In this document: positions 32,014 to 40,871 of the stretch, piece by piece
Position numbering within the stretch: position 1 is the first letter of the stretch
How the letters are laid out: every line of letters begins with the position of its first letter
Source: Pseudomonadota bacterium
GTDB lineage: Bacteria > Pseudomonadota > Gammaproteobacteria > Xanthomonadales > Wenzhouxiangellaceae
Assembly (NCBI GenBank): GCA_013285445.1
Contig: CP053448.1
Coordinates: 2,959,530 to 3,023,529 of the forward strand
Length of the DNA stretch: 64,000 nucleotides
Reading direction: 5' to 3'
The notes under the pieces: generated by a model
Database searches by the model: none
The model's input: the letters and a program-made list of their open reading frames with translations, nothing else
Told to the model about the DNA's origin: nothing
Made by a program: the position numbers and the translations under genes

Positions 32014-33471
32014 TTGAGCTACGAATCCCTTGTCGTGCTGCTGTTTCATGCCGTGCTGGCACCGGCCACCGCGGTTCACGCGCTGCTGTTCAAGCGCGAA
32101 CCACGCGGTGCGTTCGGCTGGATCGCGGTTTGCGTGCTTTTCCCCCTGGCCGGTCCGGTGGTGTATTTGTTTTTCGGCCTCAACCGAACGCGCAGCCGCG
32201 CCCAGCGCTCGCCCATGCCCGGCCTGGTTGCCCGGGAGTGCGGTGATGCTGTCCAGCCCCCGCTGCCGGCGGACCTGCCCGTGCCCTATCACGGTCTGGC
32301 CGTCAGCGGCCGGGCACTCAGCCGCCATGCGCTGGTCGGCGGCAACACGGTTGAACCCCTGTTCAATGGCGAACAGGCCTATCCTGCAATGCTCGAGGCC
32401 ATCGAGTCGGCCCGCCGGCGGGTCTGGCTGACGACCTACCTGTTCGACAACGACACGACTGGACGCAGATTCGGTCAGGCACTGGCCGCCGCCGCCCGTC
32501 GGGGCGTCGACGTGCGCGTGATCACCGATGGTGTCGGCGAATGGTATGCGCTGCCGCGCGCCAGCCGGCGCCTGGCGCGCGACGGCGTGCGCACCGCGCG
32601 GTTTCTGCCGCCCGGACTGCTGCCGCCATCCCTTTCGATCAACCTGCGCAATCACCAGAAGATTCTGGTCGTTGACGACCGGCTTGGGTTTACCGGCGGC
32701 ATGAATATCGGCGACCGCCACAACATCGAGGATCCCGACAACCGCCGACCCACTGCCGACATGCACTTTTGTCTGTCAGGTCCGGTTGTTGCACAGCTCG
32801 GCCAGGAATTCCGGCGCGCCTGGACCTTCTGCACGGGCGAGCCAGACGCGGCCGAAGCGGTGCCAGAGGCGGCTGCCGAGGCAGAACGCCAGCACGATGC
32901 ACAAGATGCCGGAGACACTCGATTCCTGCGCTGCCGGACCATGACCGACGGCCCGGACGAGGATCTCGACCGGCTGACGATGCTGCTGAGCGCGGCGATC
33001 GCCAGCGCGCGGCGATCGATTCGCATCATGACGCCCTACTTTCTGCCGCCGCGCGAGCTGGTCGGTGCACTGCAGTCCGCCGCGATCCGCGATATCGACG
33101 TTCAGATCGTGCTGCCTGCAGTCAACAACCTCCCCTACGTGCACTGGGCCACTCGCAACATGCTCTGGGAACTGCTCTTTCGGAATGTGCGCGTCAACTA
33201 CCAGCCCCCACCGTTTAATCACGCCAAGCTGTTCGTGGTCGATGAGTATTACAGCCTGATCGGATCGACCAACTGGGATCCGCGCAGTCTGCGGCTGAAC
33301 TTCGAGCTGCAGATCGAAGTCTACGGCAGCGCGCTGGCCCGGTTGCTGAATGACTACATCGACCGGGCCGCACGCGCCGGCCGCCAGGTCACCCTGTCCG
33401 AAGTCGACGGCCGCAGCGTCCCGACACGCCTGCGCGATGCCGCATGCTGGCTGTTTTCGCCCTATCTCTGA
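32014..33471 (+). CDS. cls: Cardiolipin synthase (phospholipase D family)
   Basis: A 485-residue inner-membrane enzyme joining two phosphatidylglycerols. Two N-terminal membrane helices are followed by two HKD motifs: [18 protein letters not shown] and [18 protein letters not shown]. An in-frame TAA at 32008 forces the start to TTG 32014 or a later GTG; TTG keeps the full first helix. Anionic lipid supply fits membrane-heavy Na+ bioenergetics seen nearby, but no operon partner is present. Confidence 0.9.
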   Translation: MSYESLVVLLFHAVLAPATAVHALLFKREPRGAFGWIAVCVLFPLAGPVVYLFFGLNRTRSRAQRSPMPGLVARECGDAVQPPLPADLPVPYHGLAVSGRALSRHALVGGNTVEPLFNGEQAYPAMLEAIESARRRVWLTTYLFDNDTTGRRFGQALAAAARRGVDVRVITDGVGEWYALPRASRRLARDGVRTARFLPPGLLPPSLSINLRNHQKILVVDDRLGFTGGMNIGDRHNIEDPDNRRPTADMHFCLSGPVVAQLGQEFRRAWTFCTGEPDAAEAVPEAAAEAERQHDAQDAGDTRFLRCRTMTDGPDEDLDRLTMLLSAAIASARRSIRIMTPYFLPPRELVGALQSAAIRDIDVQIVLPAVNNLPYVHWATRNMLWELLFRNVRVNYQPPPFNHAKLFVVDEYYSLIGSTNWDPRSLRLNFELQIEVYGSALARLLNDYIDRAARAGRQVTLSEVDGRSVPTRLRDAACWLFSPYL

Positions 33472-33521
33472 TGCGTCAGTCCGCCGCGACGGTTGGCTGG
33501 TGAACCTCGATCCAGGCCGGC

Positions 33522-35045
33522 TCAGGCCATGACCGCCCTGTCTGCCGCCCACTGCCGCAGCTGGGCGATCGATTCGGAGCGGACAACTGACAGCGGGCGC
33601 GTGCGGCTGATTTCGGCCAGCAGATGGTCGGTGGTCAGCGGTTGATCGTCGGCATGCGCGGCGTACAGCCCACTGACGATCAGGTGCTCAAGCTCGGCGC
33701 CGGAAAAACCCCGGGTAGCAGCAGCCAGGCGATCGAGCGGAAACAGCTCGCTCTTGAGTTCACGGCGCCTGAGGTGAATGGCCAGAATGTCCTGACGCGT
33801 GGCGGCGTCCGGCAAATCGACAAAAAAGATTTCGTCAAAACGTCCCTTGCGCATCAGCTCGGGCGGCAGCGCGCTGATGTCGTTGGCCGTGGCGGCCACG
33901 AAAACGCGCGAGCGATGCTCAGCCAGCCAGGTCAAAAACGTGCCCAGCATCCGCCTTGAAGTACCGCCGTCGCTGTCCGAGGTCGCCAGCCCTTTCTCGA
34001 TTTCGTCCAGCCACATCACGCAGGGCGCCATCAGCTCGGCTGCCCGGAGCGAATTACGCAGATTGCGTTCACTCTGGCCATGATAGCGGTCGAACAGGGC
34101 ACCGAAGTCCAGGTGCAGCAGGGGCACCCGGAACAGTCCGGCGGCGGCGCGGGCCGCCAGGGACTTGCCACAGCCCTGCACCCCCATGAGCAACACGCCG
34201 CGCGGCGGCGTCAGTCCCGAAGGCGGTTCAGGCGCGGCGAATACCTCCGCACGCAGCTCCAGCCACCGCTTCAGGTTGGGCATCCCGGCAACATCTGCAA
34301 AACGGGCGGTTTCGAGCTCGAAGTTCAGACAGCCATCCGGGTCGAGCAGCTCGAACTTGGCCCGCATGACCGCGTCCAGATCGCTCCGATTGAGCACCCC
34401 ATCGTCGAAGATGGCGTTGCGCGTCAGGCGCCGGGCGTCCTTCATGGTCAGCCCGGACAGGTTGTTGACCAGCATGTCCTGTGCCCGATCATCGACTTCC
34501 GCCGGGCCAGCGCTGCGCTGACGCCCCCAGCGCCCGGCCTCGGAACGCACCATGGCGACGAGCGTTGACCGGTCGGGCGGATACAGCTCGAACCGGCGCG
34601 CCAGTGCCGACAGCTCGGTCGGCAGGCTCAGTTCGGCGCTGACCAGCACCAGCGTCGGGCCGCAGCCCTCAGCGCCGCCGCGCGCCGCCTCGCGCATCAA
34701 GCGAATGATCAGCGGATCATCCATGAAAGGATGAAAATCCAGCAGCAACGCCATGGGGCGATCCTCGCGGCGCAGCAGGTGAACGAGCGCCTTCTCGGCA
34801 TCCCGCAGCGAGGCAGCCATTGGTTCCCGGTGGCCAATGCGCTCAAGCCCGCTCGCGGCGGTCCAGACCAGCAGCGGACGCTGTATCAGGCTGCGCAGCT
34901 CGCGAAACAGGTTGACCGCATGCGGCTCGTCGTGGCTCTCGATGACCAGAAGCGAAGCGCCGCCACGAATCAGGGCGGCCAGCTCGGAGAGCTCGGCCGG
35001 GTTGACCGGCACCGGGTCGGAAGCTGAATGCATGTCTTGTCCCAT
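33522..35045 (-). CDS. AAA ATPase, Ycf46-like
   Basis: About 507 residues. An N-terminal degenerate ATPase-like domain ([31 protein letters not shown]) is followed by a canonical AAA domain: Walker [12 protein letters not shown], Walker [14 protein letters not shown], sensor region [23 protein letters not shown]. This is the layout of Ycf46 proteins, whose cellular role is mostly unknown. MGQDMHSAS at 35045 or MHSASD at 35033 are the likely starts; an ATG at 35102 is also in frame. Confidence 0.85.
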   Translation of the reverse strand: MGQDMHSASDPVPVNPAELSELAALIRGGASLLVIESHDEPHAVNLFRELRSLIQRPLLVWTAASGLERIGHREPMAASLRDAEKALVHLLRREDRPMALLLDFHPFMDDPLIIRLMREAARGGAEGCGPTLVLVSAELSLPTELSALARRFELYPPDRSTLVAMVRSEAGRWGRQRSAGPAEVDDRAQDMLVNNLSGLTMKDARRLTRNAIFDDGVLNRSDLDAVMRAKFELLDPDGCLNFELETARFADVAGMPNLKRWLELRAEVFAAPEPPSGLTPPRGVLLMGVQGCGKSLAARAAAGLFRVPLLHLDFGALFDRYHGQSERNLRNSLRAAELMAPCVMWLDEIEKGLATSDSDGGTSRRMLGTFLTWLAEHRSRVFVAATANDISALPPELMRKGRFDEIFFVDLPDAATRQDILAIHLRRRELKSELFPLDRLAAATRGFSGAELEHLIVSGLYAAHADDQPLTTDHLLAEISRTRPLSVVRSESIAQLRQWAADRAVMA

Positions 35046-35149
35046 GAGCACGTCATCGTGGATTGTGCACCAATCGTCGGTCCGGTTCACATCAACACGC
35101 ACGGGAATACGGGCCCCATCGACCAGGTTTTGGTAATATTCGCGGTCTT

Positions 35150-35629
35150 ATGCGTTACGTGATCTCACTGGCTCTGGTCATGGCCGCACTCTGGCTGGGA
35201 TTGTCGGGCCTGTTCAAGCCCGTCATTCTCGCGCTTGGCGCGGTGTCCATTGCTCTGGCGGCGTGGCTGTCCTGGCGAATGGACGTCATTGGCGTCGAGC
35301 ACAACCCCGGGCTGTTTTCCTGGCGGCTGCCGGTGTACTGGGCCTGGCTGGTCTGGCAGATCGTGCTGTCCAACATCGACGTCGCCCGGGCCGTGTTCAA
35401 TCCGGGCGGTCACATCCGGCAGCGGGTCATCCGGGTGCCGGCCAGGCAGTCGCGTGAACTCACGCGGGTGACCTACGCCAACTCGATCACGCTCACGCCG
35501 GGCACCGTCAGTCTGCGCCTGGAAGGCAATGAAATCGTGGTCCACGCCCTGACCCAGGCCAGCGCGAACGGCGTGCTGTCGGGCGAAATGGGCGACCGCG
35601 TCTGCTGGCTGGAAGGCCAATCCAGGTGA
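35150..35629 (+). CDS. mrpE: Mrp antiporter subunit E
   Basis: A 159-residue membrane subunit and the first gene of the Mrp operon. The family block WLVWQIVLSNIDVARAVF and the NSITLTPGTVSL segment are present, with three N-terminal helices. MRYVISLAL at 35150 is the family-like start. A TAATAT box lies about 17 nt upstream, suggesting a very short leader. Its stop overlaps mrpF by 4 nt. Confidence 0.93.
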   Translation: MRYVISLALVMAALWLGLSGLFKPVILALGAVSIALAAWLSWRMDVIGVEHNPGLFSWRLPVYWAWLVWQIVLSNIDVARAVFNPGGHIRQRVIRVPARQSRELTRVTYANSITLTPGTVSLRLEGNEIVVHALTQASANGVLSGEMGDRVCWLEGQSR

Positions 35630-35910
35630 TCTACACCCTGGCCGCCCTGACCATACTCGCGACCATGGCCCTGGCGCTTGCTCGCGCCCTGCTGGGCCCC
35701 ACGGTCTGGGACCGCATCGTGGCCGTCAACGTCTTCGGCACCAAGACCGTGCTGCTGGTTGCACTCATCAGCTTCGTCATGGGCCATGACCTGTTCATCG
35801 ACATCGCCCTGGTCTACGCCCTGATCAATTTCATCGCGATCATCGCGGTGCTCAAGCTCGTCGGGCTGCAGAGCCCCGAGGAGATCGCCCGCGAAGGAGA
35901 GGAGCCGTGA
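35626..35910 (+). CDS. mrpF: Mrp antiporter subunit F
   Basis: A 94-residue protein with three helices and the subunit F core GPTVWDRIVAVNVFGTKTVLL followed by DIALVYALINFIAIIAVLK. GTG start overlaps the mrpE stop (GTGA). Confidence 0.93.
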   Translation: MIYTLAALTILATMALALARALLGPTVWDRIVAVNVFGTKTVLLVALISFVMGHDLFIDIALVYALINFIAIIAVLKLVGLQSPEEIAREGEEP

Positions 35911-36221
35911 TCGTCGTCGATGTCCTCAGCTGGTTCCTCCTGCTCGGCGGCGGCGTGGTCGGCATTCTCGGCGGCGTGGGCCTGCTGCGCTTCCCCGACT
36001 TCTATTCGAGGCTGCACGCGGCGGGCATGACCGATACGCTCTGCGCGCTGATGATCATTGTCGGACTGATCCTGCAGGCGGGTTTCTCGCTGCTGTCGGT
36101 CAAGCTGGCGCTGGTCCTGCTGTTTCTGCTGTTCACCTCGCCGACCGCCTCGCACGCGCTGGCGCGCGCGGCGCTGACCGACGGCCTGAAACCGGAAGGA
36201 GAGCAGTCATCGAACAGCTGA
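35907..36221 (+). CDS. mrpG: Mrp antiporter subunit G
   Basis: A 104-residue protein with three helices; LRFPDFYSRLHAAGMTDTLCALMIIVGL and LFTSPTASHALARAA are diagnostic of subunit G (MnhG/PhaG). GTG start overlaps the mrpF stop, after a strong AAGGAGAGG ribosome site. Confidence 0.93.
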   Translation: MIVVDVLSWFLLLGGGVVGILGGVGLLRFPDFYSRLHAAGMTDTLCALMIIVGLILQAGFSLLSVKLALVLLFLLFTSPTASHALARAALTDGLKPEGEQSSNS

Positions 36222-36781
36222 TCGATCTCACCCTGCTGGCCTTTCTGGCCATCGTGGCCGTGGCCGTGCTGCGCATGCGTGATCTGTTTGCCGCGGTCAT
36301 GCTGTTTGCGATCTATTCGCTGGTCTCGGCATCCCTGTTCGCGGTACTCGACGCCGGCGACGTCGCCCTGACCGAGGCGGCCGTCGGCGCCGGCATTTCC
36401 ACCATCCTGATGCTGGTGGCCCTGTCCCTGGCGCCGCGCCACGAAGACCGCGGACGCGGGCGAAACCTCACCGCCCTGGTGGTCGTGTTGATCACCGGGA
36501 CCACGCTGGTTTACGCGACCTGGGATCTGCCGCCCTTCGGCGCCGCCGACAACCCGGTCCACCAGCATGTGGCGCCCTACTATCTCGAGCAGTCCTACGA
36601 GGACATCGGCATTCCCAACGTGGTTGCCTCGGTGCTGGCCAGCTACCGCTCCATCGACACCCTTGGCGAGGTCTACGTGATCTTCACCGCCGGCATCGGC
36701 GTGATGATGCTGCTGGGCGCCACGCGCCGGCGCCGGCGGCAACCGGTCGAGGAACCGATCGAAGGGGAAGACGGCAAATGA
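36209..36781 (+). CDS. DUF4040/MbhD-MbhE-like Mrp subunit (MrpA C-terminal equivalent), non-canonical start
   Basis: About 190 residues matching the C-terminal part of MrpA plus the N-terminal part of long MrpB: RMRDLFAAVMLFAIYSLVSASLF and TEAAVGAGISTILMLVALSL, then a region ending TLGEVYVIFTAGIGVMMLL. The frame encodes the expected leader IEQLIDLTLLAFLAIVAVAVLR, but no ATG, GTG or TTG precedes it; the codons after the AAGGAGA site (36196-36202) are GTC-ATC-GAA, and CTG 36218 overlaps the mrpG stop. The first standard start is GTG 36254, which would shorten the first helix. The exact start is therefore uncertain. Confidence 0.85.
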   Translation: MEQLIDLTLLAFLAIVAVAVLRMRDLFAAVMLFAIYSLVSASLFAVLDAGDVALTEAAVGAGISTILMLVALSLAPRHEDRGRGRNLTALVVVLITGTTLVYATWDLPPFGAADNPVHQHVAPYYLEQSYEDIGIPNVVASVLASYRSIDTLGEVYVIFTAGIGVMMLLGATRRRRRQPVEEPIEGEDGK

Positions 36782-37230
36782 AGACCAACGGCATCCTGCG
36801 CGTGGTCACGCGGTTCCTGATACCGCTGATCATGCTGTTCGCGCTCTACATCCAGTTCCACGGCGAGTACTCACCCGGCGGCGGCTTCCAGGCCGGCGTG
36901 ATCTTCGCCGCCGCCTGGATCCTGTTCGCGCTGGTGTTCGGCCTGGACGAGGCCCTGGCGGTGATTCCGGCCGGCGCCCAGAAGGTGCTGGCCAGCATCG
37001 GCGTGATGCTGTACGCCCTGATCGGTCTGCTCGGCGTGGTACTGGGGGGTCGCTTCCTGGATTTTTCGCCATTGATACCGGGCTCACCCCAGGGCGCGCA
37101 GCAGGCCGGTATCGTGCTGGTCGAGCTGGGCGTGGGCATGACCGTGGCCGCAGTTGTCATGCTGGTCTACACGCTGTTCGCCGACCGTTTGCGGGTCGTG
37201 GCAGAGTCCGGCAAGGAGGAGACCGACTAA
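36778..37230 (+). CDS. mrpB: Mrp antiporter subunit B
   Basis: A 150-residue membrane subunit with the signature QFHGEYSPGGGFQAGVIFAAAWILFALVFG and a C-terminal LVELGVGMTVAAVVMLVYTLF. Four helices. ATG overlaps the upstream stop by 4 nt. Confidence 0.93.
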   Translation: MKTNGILRVVTRFLIPLIMLFALYIQFHGEYSPGGGFQAGVIFAAAWILFALVFGLDEALAVIPAGAQKVLASIGVMLYALIGLLGVVLGGRFLDFSPLIPGSPQGAQQAGIVLVELGVGMTVAAVVMLVYTLFADRLRVVAESGKEETD

Positions 37231-37592
37231 TGGGCTGGCTGGGCCACTTCAACTACTGGGTCGTGATCTTTCTGATGATGACCGGCTTCTACGTCGTCAT
37301 TGCCCGCGGCAACATGATCAAGATCATCATCGGTCTGAACATCTTCCAGACCTCGGTGTTCATCCTGTTCATTTCGGCCGGAAAGATCATCGGCGCATCC
37401 TCGCCGGTGCTGGAAAAGGGCGTTGAACTCTATTCCAACCCGCTGCCGCATGTGCTCATTCTGACCGCCATCGTCGTCGGGGTAGCCACCACCGCCGTCG
37501 GCCTGGCCCTGGCGGTCCGCGTTCGGGAGAACTACGGCAGCATCCAGGACGACCAGCTCACCGAGGAAGAGGACGGGGAGCCCGGCAAATGA
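37230..37592 (+). CDS. mrpC: Mrp antiporter subunit C (NuoK-like)
   Basis: A 120-residue three-helix protein homologous to NuoK: GNMIKIIIGLNIFQTSVFILFI and PLPHVLILTAIVVGVATTAVGLAL. Start shares one base with the mrpB stop (TAATG). Confidence 0.93.
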   Translation: MGWLGHFNYWVVIFLMMTGFYVVIARGNMIKIIIGLNIFQTSVFILFISAGKIIGASSPVLEKGVELYSNPLPHVLILTAIVVGVATTAVGLALAVRVRENYGSIQDDQLTEEEDGEPGK

Positions 37593-39061
37593 GCATTCTT
37601 GAATGGATGCCGTTCAGCGTGCTCCTGCCGCTGATCGCCGCGCCGGTCTGCGCATTGCTGCCGGGCCGCATGCTGCCCTGGCTGCTGGCCACGGCCAGCG
37701 TGACCGCCTCTGCGGTGATCATGGCCTTCGTGCTGCCCGAGGCCGTTCAGGAGCCCATGCGCTACTTCTTCGGCAACTGGCCACCGCCGATCGGCATCGA
37801 ATACCGCGTCGACGCGGTCAATGGCTTCATTGGCCTGCTGATTGCCCTGATGGGCGCGATTATCCTGCCCTGGGGCCGGGTCAGCGTCAATCGCGAGGTG
37901 CCCCAGCGGCAGGGGCTGTTTTATGCCCTGTTCCTGCTTTCGTTCTCGGGCCTGATGGGCATCACGCTGACCGGAGATGCCTTCAACGTCTTCGTGTTCC
38001 TCGAGATTTCCTCCTTGTCGACCTATGTGCTGGTCGCGCAGGGCCGCAGCCGGGCCGCACCCCTTTCGGCCTTCCGCTATCTGGTCATGGGCACCCTCGG
38101 CGCGACCTTCTACCTGATCGGCATCGGCCTGATCTACATCATGACCGGCACGCTCAACATGGTCGATCTGGCCGAACGCCTGCCGGCCGTGGCCGACAGT
38201 CGCGCGGTGCAGGCCGCCTTCGCCTTCATCATTGTCGGCATCGGCTTGAAACTCGCCCTGTTCCCGCTGCACCGCTGGCTGCCCGGCGCCTACGCCAATG
38301 CGCCGTCGGTCGTGACGGTGTTCCTGGCATCGACGGCCACCAAGGTGGCGATCTATGTCCTGCTGCGCCTGGTCTTTACGGTCTTCGGCGTCGAGTTCCT
38401 GCGCCAGGTGCCGTTTTCCGAGGTGTTCTTCGTGCTCGGGATCATCGGCATCCTGTTTGCCTCGCTCTGGGCCATCGAGCAGGACAACACCAAGCGCCTG
38501 CTGGCCTACTCGAGCGTCGCCCAGGTCGGCTACATGGCTTTGGCTATCAGCTTCGTGTCGGTCGCCGGCATCAGCGCGGGTCTGGTGCACATGTTCAACC
38601 ACGCGCTGATGAAGGCTGCACTGTTCATGTGCGTTTGCACGGTCATCTTCCAGGTCGGATCGACGCACATCAGCGCCTTTCGCGGCCTGGGCCGACAGAT
38701 GCCGCTGACCATGCTCGCCTTCGTGCTGGCGGGCCTGAGCCTGATCGGCGTGCCGCTGACGGTCGGCTTCATCAGCAAATGGCTGCTCATCGAGGCCGCC
38801 ATGGCCCAGGGCAACTGGTTCGCCGTGGTGGTGGTCCTGTCCGGTTCGCTGCTGGCGGTCATCTACGTCGGCAAGATCGCGGAGGCGGCCTGGCTCAGGC
38901 CGGCGCCCGAGGACCGTGAGCCGGTACGCGAAGCACGCCCGGCCCTGCTGCTGCCGATGTGGATTCTGGTCGCGGCCAATTTCTACTTCGGCATCGACAC
39001 CCGCCTGACCGCCGACGTCGCGCGGCGCGGCGCCGAGATGCTGCTGGGAATCTCGCCATGA
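37589..39061 (+). CDS. mrpD: Mrp antiporter subunit D (first NuoL/M/N-like copy)
   Basis: A 490-residue proton-channel-type subunit. Conserved features: GDAFNVFVFLEISSLSTYVL, LALFPLHRWLPGAYANAPSVVTVFLASTATKVAIY (helix with the key Lys/His), and EQDNTKRLLAYSSVAQVGY. Fourteen helices or so. It overlaps mrpC by 4 nt. One of three paralogous D-like subunits in the operon. Confidence 0.93.
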   Translation: MSILEWMPFSVLLPLIAAPVCALLPGRMLPWLLATASVTASAVIMAFVLPEAVQEPMRYFFGNWPPPIGIEYRVDAVNGFIGLLIALMGAIILPWGRVSVNREVPQRQGLFYALFLLSFSGLMGITLTGDAFNVFVFLEISSLSTYVLVAQGRSRAAPLSAFRYLVMGTLGATFYLIGIGLIYIMTGTLNMVDLAERLPAVADSRAVQAAFAFIIVGIGLKLALFPLHRWLPGAYANAPSVVTVFLASTATKVAIYVLLRLVFTVFGVEFLRQVPFSEVFFVLGIIGILFASLWAIEQDNTKRLLAYSSVAQVGYMALAISFVSVAGISAGLVHMFNHALMKAALFMCVCTVIFQVGSTHISAFRGLGRQMPLTMLAFVLAGLSLIGVPLTVGFISKWLLIEAAMAQGNWFAVVVVLSGSLLAVIYVGKIAEAAWLRPAPEDREPVREARPALLLPMWILVAANFYFGIDTRLTADVARRGAEMLLGISP

Positions 39062-40524
39062 GCCCGGCCATGCTGATCGCCGCCGTGATTGTCACCCCGC
39101 GCGCCGGGGCTGTCGCCATCGGCCTGCTGGAGCGCTGGCCCAACGTGCGCGAGGCGGCCACGCTGGTGACCGCCGCGACCCTGTTCGGCCTGGCCACGCA
39201 GCTGATCGGCCCGATCGTCAACCGCTATGAGGTGGCCCTGCATGTCATCGAGATCCTGCCGGGGCTGGCCATCAGCTTCCGCCTCGAGCCGCTGGGGCTG
39301 ATCTTCACCCTGCTGGCCAGCCTGCTGTGGTTCGTCACCTCGGTCTACTCGATCGGCTACATGCGTGGGGCCAACGAGCCGCGGCAGACCTCCTACTACG
39401 TGTTCTTCGCCATCGCCATCAGCGGCGCCATGGGCATCGCCACGGCCGGCAATCTGCTGACCCTGTTCATCTTCTACGAAGTGCTGACGATCAGCACCTG
39501 GCCGCTGGTCACGCACAAGCAGAATGACGCCGCCCGCGCCGGCGGACGCACCTATCTCGGCGTGCTGCTGTTCACCTCGATCGGGCTGCTGCTGCCGGCC
39601 ATCATCTGGACCTGGGTGGTCGCCGGCACCACGGATTTCACGCCCGGCGGGATCCTGTTCGGCGCACTCGGACCGACCGAGGCGGCGATCCTGCTGACCC
39701 TGTTCGTGCTCGGCATCGGCAAGGCGGCGGTCATGCCCATGCACCGGTGGCTGCCGGCGGCGATGGTCGCACCCACGCCGGTCTCCGCCCTGCTCCACGC
39801 GGTGGCCGTGGTCAAGGCCGGCGTGTTCACGATCACCAAGGTCGTCATCTACATCTTCGGACTGGATTTTCTGGCGGCGGTACCGCTCGAGCAATACCTG
39901 ATCTACCTGGCCGGCTTCACCGTGGTCGCGGCCTCGGTCGTGGCGCTCAAGCAGGTCGAGCTCAAGCGCATGCTGGCCTACTCGACCATCAGTCAGCTCA
40001 GCTATATCGTGCTTGCCGCGCTGGTGCTCGCGCCCTTCGCCGAAATTGGCGCGGCGGTTCATATTGTGGCTCACGCCTTCGGCAAGATCACGCTGTTCTT
40101 CTGCGCCGGGGCAATCTATGTCGCCTCGAAGAAGACCCGGCTTGACGAAATCCGCGGCATCGGTCGGCGCATGCCCTGGACGATGGTCGCCTTTACCATC
40201 GGCGCGGTGTCGATGATCGGTGTGCCGCCGACTGCGGGGTTCGTGTCCAAGTGGTACATCATCGCGGGCGCCTTCCAGGTCGACAACTACTTCACGCTGG
40301 TGGTGCTGATGCTCTCGACCGGCCTGAACGCCGCCTACTTCCTGCCGATCGTCTTCCGCGCCTTCTTTCGCGAGGAAGACGTCAGACCGAAAACCGACCA
40401 CGGTGAAGCCCCCTGGCCCATGGTCGCGGCGCTGGTCTTTACCGCCACCCTGGTCATCGCCTTCTTCGCCTTCAACGGTCCGATCGTCGACATCGAATCG
40501 CGCATTCTGGAGGTCGGCAAATGA
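39058..40524 (+). CDS. Mrp D-like subunit, second copy
   Basis: A 488-residue NuoL/M/N-type antiporter subunit. Shows GNLLTLFIFYEVLTISTWPLV, KAAVMPMHRWLPAAMVAPTPVSALLHAVAVVKAGVF and KQVELKRMLAYSTISQLSY. The His in SALLHAVAVVKAG and lysine line the predicted proton path. ATG 39058 overlaps the previous stop by 4 nt. It is closer to NuoL/M-like long D subunits than the first copy. Confidence 0.92.
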   Translation: MSPAMLIAAVIVTPRAGAVAIGLLERWPNVREAATLVTAATLFGLATQLIGPIVNRYEVALHVIEILPGLAISFRLEPLGLIFTLLASLLWFVTSVYSIGYMRGANEPRQTSYYVFFAIAISGAMGIATAGNLLTLFIFYEVLTISTWPLVTHKQNDAARAGGRTYLGVLLFTSIGLLLPAIIWTWVVAGTTDFTPGGILFGALGPTEAAILLTLFVLGIGKAAVMPMHRWLPAAMVAPTPVSALLHAVAVVKAGVFTITKVVIYIFGLDFLAAVPLEQYLIYLAGFTVVAASVVALKQVELKRMLAYSTISQLSYIVLAALVLAPFAEIGAAVHIVAHAFGKITLFFCAGAIYVASKKTRLDEIRGIGRRMPWTMVAFTIGAVSMIGVPPTAGFVSKWYIIAGAFQVDNYFTLVVLMLSTGLNAAYFLPIVFRAFFREEDVRPKTDHGEAPWPMVAALVFTATLVIAFFAFNGPIVDIESRILEVGK

Positions 40525-40871
40525 GCCAGTCACCGAACCCCGAGCACGACCGCCGACAAGCGCCCGACAGCGACCACTGGCTGGTTCGCCCGAAGACCAT
40601 CCGCCTGTTGTGGTGGGTTTTTGGCGGTATCCTGGCGCTGACTGTCGCCGGCCAGTTCTTCATCCACTTCCACGCCTACTTCGAGGTCGACGGCTGGTTC
40701 GGTTTCTACGCGCTCTACGGCTTTGCCACCTGTGTCGGCATGGTCGTGCTGGCCAAACTGCTCGGCATCGTACTCAAGCGCCCGGACGACTACTACTTCC
40801 GGCCGACCGAACTGGCCCCCAGCCAGCTCACCAAAGAGGTCGAGGCCGAGGAGGGTGGCGAAGATGTTTGA
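40521..40871 (+). CDS. Small two-helix membrane protein of the Mrp operon
   Basis: A 116-residue protein with two membrane helices (LLWWVFGGILALTVAGQFFI and FYALYGFATCVGMVVLAKLLG) and a charged C-terminal tail. Its 4-nt overlap with the upstream gene and 8-nt overlap with the downstream gene place it firmly in the operon. Possibly an assembly or interface subunit specific to this type of complex; function not established. Confidence 0.85.
   Translation: MSQSPNPEHDRRQAPDSDHWLVRPKTIRLLWWVFGGILALTVAGQFFIHFHAYFEVDGWFGFYALYGFATCVGMVVLAKLLGIVLKRPDDYYFRPTELAPSQLTKEVEAEEGGEDV

Noticed and set aside
31855..32766. N-terminal extension of MetK up to 32766
   Set aside because: It runs antisense through the cls gene and lacks family similarity; MSAYLFTS at 31854 is the conserved start.
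38983..40533. 516-codon frame antisense to the second Mrp D gene
   Set aside because: Low-complexity HDR-rich translation caused by GC skew; the sense frame is a clear NuoL/M-like protein.
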